DNA from: an uncultured Austwickia sp.
Lineage (GTDB): Bacteria > Actinomycetota > Actinomycetes > Actinomycetales > Dermatophilaceae
Length of the DNA stretch: 10,309 bases
Direction: 5' to 3'
NCBI GenBank assembly: GCA_934678955.1
Contig: CAKUSI010000119.1
Coordinates: forward strand, 1-10,309
How positions within the stretch are numbered: the stretch's first letter is position 1; every line of letters begins with the position of its first letter. The notes under the pieces are model-generated. The model ran no database searches and was not told the DNA's origin. It saw nothing but the letters and a program-made list of their open reading frames with translations. A program made the position numbers and the translations under genes. This document shows positions 1 through 5,542 of the stretch, piece after piece.

Positions 1-366
1 ACGCGAACCCGCAGGTCCCCGCCGCCACCACCCGCCCATGGGCGGCAACCGTACGCATTCCCCCCAGGAAACCCGCGCCAGGTCCCGCCCGTGGGCGGCA
101 ACCGTACGCATTCCCCCAGGAAACCCGCCGCCACCTCCCGCCCATGGGCGGCAACCGTACGCATTCCCCCAGGAAACCCGCGCCACCTGCCGCCCACGGG
201 CGGGAACCGTACGCGAACCCGCAGGTCCCCGCCGCCACCTCCCGCCCGTGGGCGGCAACCGTACGCATTCCCCCAGGAAATCCGCGCCAGGTCCTGCCCG
301 TGGGCGGGAACCGTACGCGAACCCGCAGGTCCCCGCCGCCACCACCCGCCCATGGGCGGCAACCGT
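1..366. repeat. Tandem array of seven 52-53 bp palindrome-bearing units
   Basis: Seven head-to-tail units: 1-52, 53-105, 106-158, 159-210, 211-262, 263-314 and 315-366. Every unit ends in AACCGT and carries a GC-rich inverted repeat, in its best form CCGCCCATGGGCGG (a perfect 14-bp palindrome); the two central bases vary (AT, GT or AC) while the arms stay nearly constant. There are two unit types. Type A begins ACGCATTCCCCCAGGAAA and type B begins ACGCGAACCCGCAGGTCC. The order is B A A A B A B. The first and last units (1-52 and 315-366) are identical, which points to segmental duplication, and the array probably continues left of the window. The unit length is not a multiple of three and no coding signal is seen. 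The array starts 8 bp beyond the ric stop codon. Function unknown: it could be a REP-like element, a run of weak hairpins acting on the ric mRNA 3' end, or a protein-binding array. Confidence 0.93.
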
Positions 367-374
367 ACGAGGGC

Positions 375-1082
375 TCAGGCGGCGCCGCGAACGTCGTTCT
401 CGTATGCGATCACCGCAGGGAAGAGCACGTTGTTCTCCTTGTGGATGTGCTCGTGCAGGTCGGCCTCCATCTCCTCCAGTCCGGACAGCATGGCCTGGTA
501 TGAGGCGCAGCCGTCCTCCGGCATCGCGTAATCGCGCGTCGTCTCCCGCATCCGTCGCAGGAGGTCACCGGCCACGTCGTGCTCGGCGAGCATCTGCGCG
601 ATCGGGTTGGCGAGTCGGAATCCGCCCAGGGTGTTCGGATCGCCCTCGGTCAGCGTGAGCACGCCGGGGAAGAGGATGCGCTCCTCCTTGGTCAGGTGTG
701 CCGCCAGGTCCTCGGAGAGCAGTCCGTAGTCGGCGCGGACCTGCGCGAGTTCCGGGTGCCGCTCGCCGTGCACCTCGGCCACCTTCTCGACGAGCATCCC
801 GAGGCGGGGCAGCTCGCGCCACATGTAGGTGTGGTGCTGCTCGACGATATGGCGCGCCAGCTCGGCGAGCGAGAGCGCCTGCCATTCCGGCGCCGGGCCA
901 CGGTCCGGCAGGTCCAGCGCCTCGGCGACCTGCTGGGTATCGAGCCCCTTGGCCGAACACGCCTCGGACAAGGTGGCCTGCCCGCCGCAGCAGTAGTCGA
1001 GACCGAACTCGTCCAACACGCGGCTTCGACGGGGATCCTCGGTGACGAGGTCACCGAGCGTGGTGGTGGGCGCGATCGTCAT
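375..1082 (-). CDS. ric: Iron-sulfur cluster repair di-iron protein (RIC/YtfE/ScdA family)
   Basis: 235 aa cytosolic protein that in known homologues restores iron-sulfur clusters or iron centres after nitric oxide or peroxide damage. An N-terminal ScdA_N-type domain (about residues 5-60) carries the YCCGG motif (Cys31, Cys32), followed by a hemerythrin-like four-helix domain. The six di-iron ligands known from E. coli YtfE can be matched: His84, His129, Glu133, His168, His212 and Glu216, the last two within the sequence HIHKENNVLFP. Length is close to YtfE (about 220 aa). The ATG at 1082 has a good ribosome-binding site, AAAGGA (minus strand, 1096-1091), 8 nt upstream. It lies 102 bp downstream of the Rrf2 regulator gene on the same strand, so co-transcription, direct regulation or both are likely. 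The stop codon sits 8 bp from the palindromic array. Family assignment is firm; the physiological role is from homologues. Confidence 0.95.
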   Translation of the reverse strand: MTIAPTTTLGDLVTEDPRRSRVLDEFGLDYCCGGQATLSEACSAKGLDTQQVAEALDLPDRGPAPEWQALSLAELARHIVEQHHTYMWRELPRLGMLVEKVAEVHGERHPELAQVRADYGLLSEDLAAHLTKEERILFPGVLTLTEGDPNTLGGFRLANPIAQMLAEHDVAGDLLRRMRETTRDYAMPEDGCASYQAMLSGLEEMEADLHEHIHKENNVLFPAVIAYENDVRGAA

Positions 1083-1090
1083 GCGCTCGT

Positions 1091-1179
1091 TCCTTTCGGG
1101 TCGCGGGTCGCCGGCGGCGACTCCAGTCGATGTCTCACAGTGCGTGGATCGGGAAAAACTCAGGTATGACGGTTGTCAA
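1091..1179 (-). promoter_or_regulatory. Candidate ric promoter and leader
   Basis: In the gap between the Rrf2 gene and ric, the minus strand holds a perfect -35 hexamer TTGACA (1179-1174). No convincing -10 lies 16-18 nt further on; the 17-nt position reads TTTCCC. A promoter may need an activator, use another sigma factor, or be absent if ric is read from the Rrf2 promoter. The leader also holds GTGAGAC (1138-1132), a word shared with the neighbouring gene starts, and the AAAGGA ribosome-binding site of ric (1096-1091). Confidence 0.4.
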
Positions 1180-1184
1180 GTTAT

Positions 1185-1640
1185 TCAGGCATGCGAAGCC
1201 GGGACGCGGGCCGGCATGTGCGCGGCCCCTTCGCGCCAGGCCATCGCGGACGTCGCGCCGAGCGTGGCCAGGAGCACTTCCCGCGCCGCACTCCACGCCT
1301 CGTGCAGGGGGCAGCTGTGATCGGGGTGGCATGGTCGGTCCTCGACCACGCAATCGCCCGTGGCCGTGGGGCCGTCCACGGCCTCGATGATCTCCAGCAC
1401 GCTCAGGTCGGCGACGTCGTCCGCCAGGGTGTAGCCGCCGGTCGGGCCAGGCACCGAGCGCACCCAGCCCGCCTTCACCAGCGGCGTGACCACCTGGGCG
1501 ACGAAACCGGTCGTCGTCCCCAGGATCTCGGCAAGCTCGAGCGCCTTGAGCCGACGCGGGACGCCCTGCTCCCCATGCTCTGCGAGTGCGCCGATGGTCA
1601 GGACGGCCAACTCGGCTCGGCGGGTAACTTCAAGTCTCAC
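1185..1640 (-). CDS. Rrf2-family transcriptional regulator, probable iron-sulfur NO/redox sensor (NsrR/IscR-like)
   Basis: 151 aa. The N-terminal winged helix-turn-helix (about residues 1-80) has family hallmarks: MRL start, a recognition-helix region around LAEILGTTTGFVAQVVTPLV and the wing GPTGGYTLA. Three cysteines follow at 97, 104 and 110 (C-X6-C-X5-C), close to the C-X5-C-X5-C cluster-binding set of IscR and NsrR, so a bound iron-sulfur cluster is likely. The Asp8 that ligates the cluster in Streptomyces NsrR is not present at that position (Arg8), so the cluster type and signal cannot be fixed. Position directly before ric suggests it represses the repair gene until NO or oxidants destroy the cluster. 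Translation probably begins at the GTG at 1640, placed at the expected transcription start of its own promoter (leaderless). Downstream to ric: 102 bp. An NsrR role is inferred, not shown. Confidence 0.9.
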   Translation of the reverse strand: MRLEVTRRAELAVLTIGALAEHGEQGVPRRLKALELAEILGTTTGFVAQVVTPLVKAGWVRSVPGPTGGYTLADDVADLSVLEIIEAVDGPTATGDCVVEDRPCHPDHSCPLHEAWSAAREVLLATLGATSAMAWREGAAHMPARVPASHA

Positions 1641-1675
1641 ACTAATAGATTAAACGATTCTGGGCGGACTGTCCA
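1641..1675 (-). promoter_or_regulatory. Leaderless promoter of the Rrf2 regulator gene
   Basis: On the minus strand, TGGACA (1675-1670), a 17-nt spacer and TAATCT (1652-1647) form a good housekeeping-type promoter. Six nt separate the -10 from the GTG at 1640, so the predicted transcript starts at or next to the start codon. No Shine-Dalgarno sequence is present, in agreement with a leaderless mRNA. Confidence 0.72.
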
Positions 1676-1720
1676 TACGAATAACCGGACCCCGCACGAA
1701 CGACCAGCCGCAACTGGTAA

Positions 1721-1748
1721 TTGACATATCACTGAATGCGCGTATAGT
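1721..1748 (+). promoter_or_regulatory. Strong sigma-70-type promoter of the MarR gene
   Basis: A perfect -35 TTGACA (1721-1726), a 16-nt spacer and the -10 hexamer TATAGT (1743-1748) predict transcription from about 1755. This is the best promoter in the window. It lies back to back with the Rrf2 promoter; the two -35 elements are about 45 bp apart, leaving room for a shared operator. Confidence 0.75.
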
Positions 1749-1785
1749 GGTGAGACTCCCCTGCGTGAGGAAAGGACGATGACGC

Positions 1786-2268
1786 GTGACCGGTGCGGAT
1801 GCCTCCCCCTGGCTGGACGACGAGCAGCAGCGCGTCTGGCGGCAGTGGCTGGACGTGACGGCGCGCCTCCCGCTCGCGCTGAACCGCCAGCTCCAGAGCG
1901 ACAGCGGCCTATCCCTGCAGGACTTCTCCGTGCTCGTCTCGCTGAGCGAAGCACCTGAGGAGCAGTTGCGCGTCGCCGCGCTCGCCGACGTGTTGCAGTG
2001 GGAGCGGAGCAGGCTCAGCCACCACCTCGGCCGCATGGAACGACGCGGGCTGATCCGACGCAGGGAGTGCCCCGAGGACGGCCGCGGCGCGTTCGTGGCG
2101 TTGGAGGAGCCGGGACGCCAGGGGCTTGCGGAGGCGGCACCAGGACATGCCCGGTGCGTCAGGCACCTCCTCTTCGGCGGCCTGGACCCCGCCGGTCTGC
2201 GCGCCCTCGACGATCTAACCCGGGGAGTCCTCGGACGCCTCGCGGACTACGAGACCAGCAGCAGCTAG
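1786..2268 (+). CDS. MarR-family transcriptional regulator
   Basis: 160 aa, a usual length for the family. The central winged helix-turn-helix covers about residues 55-110: [13 protein letters not shown] helix 2, recognition helix around [19 protein letters not shown], then the wing with the characteristic basic and acidic residues ([16 protein letters not shown]). Flanking helices should form the dimer interface. The GTG at 1786 is chosen because GAGGAAAGGA (1767-1776) ends 9 nt upstream; an ATG at 1779 is too close to it and lies in another frame. Such proteins usually repress a nearby efflux, detoxification or redox gene and their own gene on binding a phenolic ligand or on cysteine oxidation. 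The ligand and target cannot be read here; the divergent Rrf2 gene and the downstream ugd are the only direct neighbours. Autoregulation through the divergent region is plausible. Confidence 0.9.
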   Translation: MTGADASPWLDDEQQRVWRQWLDVTARLPLALNRQLQSDSGLSLQDFSVLVSLSEAPEEQLRVAALADVLQWERSRLSHHLGRMERRGLIRRRECPEDGRGAFVALEEPGRQGLAEAAPGHARCVRHLLFGGLDPAGLRALDDLTRGVLGRLADYETSSS

Positions 2269-2278
2269 CCGGCCGCCG

Positions 2279-2325
2279 CGCCGCCGAATCCGCGGCGACC
2301 GAGCGCGAATCCGTCTCGTGAGACG
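2279..2325 (+). other. Two short GC-rich hairpins after the MarR gene
   Basis: Two inverted repeats lie in the 97-bp gap before ugd. The first is CGCCGC (2279-2284) with GCGGCG (2292-2297) around a 7-nt loop. The second is CGTCTCGTGAGACG (2312-2325), 5-6 bp arms around a tiny loop. Neither is followed by a T-tract, so they are at most weak terminators of the MarR transcript; the second contains the GTGAGAC word seen at other gene starts and could instead be an operator. Confidence 0.4.
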
Positions 2326-2353
2326 CCGTGACGGGCCAATTCCCTTGAAGCCC

Positions 2354-2365
2354 TATCGTGGCCGC
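2354..2365 (+). promoter_or_regulatory. Candidate leaderless -10 element of ugd
   Basis: TATCGT (2354-2359) followed by six nt (2360-2365) and the ATG of ugd at 2366. There is no Shine-Dalgarno sequence before this ATG, and no good -35 at 16-18 nt spacing, so the call rests on the -10 and its spacing, which match other starts in this window. Confidence 0.5.
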
Positions 2366-3532
2366 ATGAAGATCGCGGTGGTCGGGTTGGGGTACGTGGG
2401 CCTCGCCAACGCGGTGATCCTGGCGCAGCATCACGACGTGGTGGGGCTCGACCTCGATGAAGGGCGCGTCGCCAGCGTCAACGACCGCCGCAGCCCGCTC
2501 GTCGACCCCGAGCTGGAGGACTATCTGGCCACCCGGCCGCTGCGTCTGCGCGCGACCACCGACGCCTCCGACGCATTGGGGGACGCCGACTGGGTCATCG
2601 TGGCGACGCCCACCAACTACGACGAGCGCGCCAACTTCTTCGACACCAGCTCCGTCGACGCGGTGCTGGCCCAGGTGGCGAAGCTGCGGCCGGAGGCGGC
2701 GGTCGCGATCAAGTCCACGATCCCGGTCGGCTACACGGCGGGCGCGCGGCAGCGTCACCCGGACGTGGAGATCCTCTTCTCCCCCGAGTTCTTGCGCGAG
2801 GGCCAGGCCCTCTACGACAACCTGCACCCCTCCCGGATCGTCGTCGGCGGGCCCGGAGCGCGCGCGCAGCAGTTCGCGGACCTGCTCCGCGCCGGGTCGC
2901 TCGACCCCGAGACACCGGTCCTCATGACCGGCGCGACGGAGGCCGAGGCGATCAAGCTGTTCGCGAACACGTATCTCGCCATGCGGGTTTCGTACTTCAA
3001 CGAACTCGATACGTATGCCGCCACGCACGGCCTGGACACGCGACAGATCATCGCCGGGGTCGGCCTCGACCCCCGGATCGGGGACCACTACAACAACCCG
3101 TCGTTCGGCTACGGCGGCTACTGCCTGCCGAAGGACACCAAGCAGTTGCTCGCCAACTACGACCAGGTCCCGCAGACCCTCATCCAGGCCATCGTCGATT
3201 CCAACACGACCCGCAAGGACTTCGTCGCGAACGACATCCTGGCCCGTAGCCCGCGTACCGTCGGGGTGTTCCGGCTCGCGATGAAGGCGGGTTCGGACAA
3301 CTTCCGGTCCTCCTCGATCCAGGGGATCATGAAGCGGATCAAGGCCAAGGGCGTCCCGGTCATCGTGTATGAGCCCAGCCTGAGCCAGCCCACGTTCTTC
3401 CGCTCCGAGGTGGTGCGAGACCTGGCCGACTTCAAGGCCCGCGCCGACGTGATCATCGCCAACCGGCACAGCGAGGAGTTGGCCGACGTCGAGGCGAAGG
3501 TCTACACCCGGGACCTCTTCGGCAGCGACTGA
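2366..3532 (+). CDS. ugd: UDP-glucose 6-dehydrogenase
   Basis: 388 aa, the same length as the short E. coli Ugd. It oxidises UDP-glucose to UDP-glucuronate with two NAD+, supplying cell-surface polysaccharides or glycosylation. The N-terminal Rossmann domain has GLGYVG (residues 7-12). Catalytic residues known from Streptococcus Ugd can be placed: Glu141 and Glu145 in SPEFLREG, Lys197 and Asn201 in [10 protein letters not shown], and the nucleophile Cys253 with Asp257 in [13 protein letters not shown]. The C-terminal UDP-binding domain is complete. The start is put at ATG 2366, where the family sequence [12 protein letters not shown] begins; an in-frame upstream extension to 2318 adds 16 unrelated residues. 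No glycosyltransferase or epimerase gene is nearby, so its product must be used by enzymes encoded elsewhere. The stop lies 4 bp from the end of a convergent gene. Confidence 0.97.
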   Translation: MKIAVVGLGYVGLANAVILAQHHDVVGLDLDEGRVASVNDRRSPLVDPELEDYLATRPLRLRATTDASDALGDADWVIVATPTNYDERANFFDTSSVDAVLAQVAKLRPEAAVAIKSTIPVGYTAGARQRHPDVEILFSPEFLREGQALYDNLHPSRIVVGGPGARAQQFADLLRAGSLDPETPVLMTGATEAEAIKLFANTYLAMRVSYFNELDTYAATHGLDTRQIIAGVGLDPRIGDHYNNPSFGYGGYCLPKDTKQLLANYDQVPQTLIQAIVDSNTTRKDFVANDILARSPRTVGVFRLAMKAGSDNFRSSSIQGIMKRIKAKGVPVIVYEPSLSQPTFFRSEVVRDLADFKARADVIIANRHSEELADVEAKVYTRDLFGSD

Positions 3533-3536
3533 ACGC

Positions 3537-4517
3537 TCATCCCACCCGGCGGATCGCCGGCTCGTCGGGGTGGACGGGATCCTCCGGGTGCGCGAGGTCG
3601 CCGGCGCCCGGCCGCCCGGAGGCGCTGAGCGCCACCGCCGCGACGACCACGAGCCCGGCGCCGGCCAGGGCCAGCGGGGCCAGGCGCTCGCCGAAGAGGG
3701 CGGCGGCGAGGCTCGCGGCCACCACGGGTTCGAGGGAGGCGATCACGCTGGCGCGGGTCGCCGACAGGTGCCGCAACCCGGCGGCGTGTGCGGTGTACGC
3801 CAGGTACGTACACGCCACCGCCAGCCCGACCAGGTTCGCCCAGGCCCACGGGGTATGCCGCACCACATCCGTGAGGCCCTTGCCCTCCAGCCCGACGATG
3901 ACCGGGAGCAGCGCCAGCGCCCCGACGGGCATCATGACGGAGAAAAGGGCGCAGGGGTCATACCGGTTGTAGAAGCGGCGGCCGTAGAGGTAATAGAGGG
4001 CGTACGTGAACCCCGAGGCGATCCCGGCCCCGAGCGCGAGAGGCGTCGGGTGCACGCCCTGCCCGCCGCCCAGGCTGATCAGCGCGATCCCGCCGACCGA
4101 CCCTGCGACCCCGCAGGCCTCCACCCGTCCCAGCTTCTCGCGCAACACGGCCCAGCCGAGCACGGCCACGAACGCCGGCGCGGTATAGAGGAGGACGCTC
4201 GCGAGGCTCGCCCCGCCCTCGCGCACGGCTACCTGGTAGCTGCTGTAGAAGACCGCGACCCCGACCACGCCGAAGGCGGCGGTCACGGCGAGGTCCCGGC
4301 CGCGCGGAAACACGGACCGCATCACGAGGGCCTGCGCCCCGAAGAGCAGTCCCCCGATGACGGCCCGCCAGAGGCTGATCTCCAGGGGGCGCGCGCCCTC
4401 GCGCATCGCCTGCGTGCCGAAGATGCCGAGCAGACCCCACAGGATCGCCGCCATCAGCACGAACGCCGGGGCCCACCGGGCGCCCCGCGCGGTAGCTGCG
4501 GCAGGTCGGGAACTCAC
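3537..4517 (-). CDS. EamA/DMT-superfamily permease
   Basis: 326 aa integral membrane protein with about ten hydrophobic helices arranged as two EamA repeats (roughly residues 15-145 and 160-295), as in RhaT/YdcZ/RarD-like drug and metabolite exporters. The first helix has the family-typical [10 protein letters not shown]; each repeat ends in a conserved stretch with a Pro-containing helix ([22 protein letters not shown]). A hydrophilic acidic/proline-rich tail of about 30 residues follows the last helix. The start is set at GTG 4517 because TACTCT lies exactly 6 nt upstream, as at other leaderless starts here; GTG 4538, seven codons earlier, has no ribosome-binding site and remains an alternative (333 aa). 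The substrate cannot be inferred: EamA proteins move amino acids, nucleosides and other small metabolites. It is convergent with ugd and divergent from arsC. Confidence 0.9.
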   Translation of the reverse strand: MSSRPAAATARGARWAPAFVLMAAILWGLLGIFGTQAMREGARPLEISLWRAVIGGLLFGAQALVMRSVFPRGRDLAVTAAFGVVGVAVFYSSYQVAVREGGASLASVLLYTAPAFVAVLGWAVLREKLGRVEACGVAGSVGGIALISLGGGQGVHPTPLALGAGIASGFTYALYYLYGRRFYNRYDPCALFSVMMPVGALALLPVIVGLEGKGLTDVVRHTPWAWANLVGLAVACTYLAYTAHAAGLRHLSATRASVIASLEPVVAASLAAALFGERLAPLALAGAGLVVVAAVALSASGRPGAGDLAHPEDPVHPDEPAIRRVG

Positions 4518-4529
4518 CGGGGCAGAGTA
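4518..4529 (-). promoter_or_regulatory. Candidate leaderless -10 element of the EamA permease gene
   Basis: On the minus strand TACTCT (4529-4524) is followed by six nt and GTG at 4517. No recognisable -35 lies at 17-18 nt. If correct, the upstream GTG at 4538 cannot be the main start because it would lie in the promoter. Confidence 0.42.
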
Positions 4530-4594
4530 GCCCGCCACCGTACGGCCGCCCGCGGGGCTTGCCCTGCGGATAGCCCGTCCCGTAGGAACGGATC

Positions 4595-4951
4595 ATGAGC
4601 CAACTGCGCCTCTTCCACAACCCCCGCTGCTCGAAATCCCGTGCCGCCCTGGCCGCCGTCCAGGAGGCGGGTGTCGACGCCGAGGTCGTCGAATACCTGA
4701 AGACTCCGCTCGACGAGTCCGCGCTGCGCGACATCCTCGCCGTGCTGGAGGACGAGCCGAGCGCGCTCGTCCGCCGCGACCCGTCCTTCAAGGAGGCGGG
4801 GCTCACCGCGGACGACGTGCGCACCCCGGAGCAGGTCGCCGCGGTCCTCGCCGCCCACCCCGCCCTCATGGAGCGGCCGCTCCTGGTGCGCCCCGACCGG
4901 GCGATCATCGGCCGCCCGACCGAGCGCGTCGTGCCCTTCCTGACGGCCTGA
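4595..4951 (+). CDS. arsC: ArsC-family (glutaredoxin-coupled type) arsenate reductase-like protein
   Basis: 118 aa thioredoxin-fold protein. The active-site segment FHNPRCSKSR contains His8 and the nucleophile Cys12, and the three arginines that hold arsenate in plasmid R773 ArsC are at the same numbers: Arg60, Arg94 (ERPLLVR) and Arg107 (IIGRP). This full set favours a true arsenate reductase over the Spx/YffB relatives, reducing arsenate to arsenite with glutathione or, in an actinomycete, another low-molecular thiol or a redoxin. No arsR, arsB or acr3 gene is nearby, so a stand-alone role or a different oxyanion or thiol substrate is possible. ATG 4595 follows TAGGAA (4583-4588) by six nt, which could serve as a weak ribosome-binding site (AGGAA) or a -10. 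It precedes rpiB by 14 bp on the same strand and may be co-transcribed. Confidence 0.9.
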   Translation: MSQLRLFHNPRCSKSRAALAAVQEAGVDAEVVEYLKTPLDESALRDILAVLEDEPSALVRRDPSFKEAGLTADDVRTPEQVAAVLAAHPALMERPLLVRPDRAIIGRPTERVVPFLTA

Positions 4952-4952
4952 C

Positions 4953-4965
4953 TAGGCTGGCCCGC
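4953..4965 (+). promoter_or_regulatory. Candidate leaderless -10 element of rpiB
   Basis: TAGGCT (4953-4958) lies in the 14-bp gap after arsC, seven nt before the rpiB ATG at 4966. No ribosome-binding site is present, so rpiB is either translated from its own leaderless transcript or by coupling to arsC. Confidence 0.45.
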
Positions 4966-5409
4966 ATGAGGATCGGCATCGGCGGGGACCACGGCGGCTA
5001 CGAGCTCAAGACCGAGATCGCGGCCTATCTCACCTCCCTGGGGCACGAGGTGACCGACTTCGGGTGCCACAGCGAGGCACGGGTGGACTACCCGGGATAC
5101 GGGCGACTCGTGGGCGAGGCGGCGGCCGCGGGGGAGGTCGACCTCGGCATCGCCATCTGTGGCACCGGCGTCGGCATCTCGGTCGCCGCCAATAAGGTGC
5201 ACGGGGCTCGCTGCGCGTGCGTGTCGGAGCCGTACTCCGCCCGGTTGGCGCGTCAGCACAACGACGCGAACGTGCTGGCCATGGGCGGGCGGGTCGTCGG
5301 CGTCGAGCTGGCCAAGATGATCGTGGACGAGTTCATCGGCACGGCGCCGGAGGGCGGTCGCCACGCGGAGCGACGCGCGAAGCTCGCAGCGATGGACGAC
5401 GGTCGCTGA
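4966..5409 (+). CDS. rpiB: Ribose-5-phosphate isomerase B
   Basis: 147 aa, the usual RpiB/LacAB length. It interconverts ribose 5-phosphate and ribulose 5-phosphate in the non-oxidative pentose phosphate pathway in the cytosol. Family motifs are complete: GGDHGGYELK at the start (phosphate and sugar binding, Asp8, His9), DYP at 41-43, the catalytic Cys65 in AICGTGVGISVAANK, and ARQHNDANVLAMGGRVVG around 95-112 with His98 and Asn99. The active-site Cys agrees with the E. coli-type enzyme rather than the mycobacterial variant, which uses Glu. ATG 4966 begins directly with the conserved MRIGIGGDHGG. Gene order with arsC is close (14 bp), but no functional link is evident. Most organisms need one Rpi activity, so this may be the only or the second isomerase. 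Confidence 0.96.
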   Translation: MRIGIGGDHGGYELKTEIAAYLTSLGHEVTDFGCHSEARVDYPGYGRLVGEAAAAGEVDLGIAICGTGVGISVAANKVHGARCACVSEPYSARLARQHNDANVLAMGGRVVGVELAKMIVDEFIGTAPEGGRHAERRAKLAAMDDGR

Positions 5410-5530
5410 ACAGGGCCTGCGCTCGAGCCGTCTCCCGGGGTCGCGCTCCTTCGTCGCAGGGACGGATTGGCGGGGCGGTCCGCTTGGGGATGCGCCGGAT
5501 GCGCCGATCTTCTCAGGGATGCGCACATTC

Positions 5531-5536
5531 AGGAGG
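5531..5536 (+). promoter_or_regulatory. Shine-Dalgarno AGGAGG that fixes the protease start
   Basis: A perfect AGGAGG at 5531-5536 lies inside the open frame that starts at ATG 5519, and is placed 6 nt before GTG 5543 (3 nt before GTG 5540). The ATG at 5519 has no upstream site. This moves the likely start eight codons downstream. Confidence 0.75.
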
Positions 5537-5542
5537 CCCGTG

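Noticed and set aside
1..366. CRISPR array
   Set aside because: Units are contiguous with no unique spacers; variation is limited to a few positions and two unit heads, so this is a tandem repeat.
38..658. Proline-rich open frames across the repeat array
   Set aside because: The 52-53 bp period shifts the frame at each unit, so the Pro/Gly/Arg peptides are produced by stop-poor GC-rich repeats. They have no ribosome-binding site and run antisense into ric.
1157..1184. Palindromic Rrf2 operator AACT...AGTT upstream of ric
   Set aside because: Only the four outer bases and a short TGAC/GTCA pair match as inverted repeats, too little to call an operator.
2159..3469. 436-codon minus-strand frame opposite ugd
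   Set aside because: It is wholly antisense to a gene with complete Ugd motifs and has a biased Val/Gly/Arg/Asp-rich product typical of shadow frames.
5484..5511. Promoter TTGGGG-N16-GATCTT before the protease gene
   Set aside because: Both hexamers are poor matches and the spacing is at the limit; not better than chance in this region.
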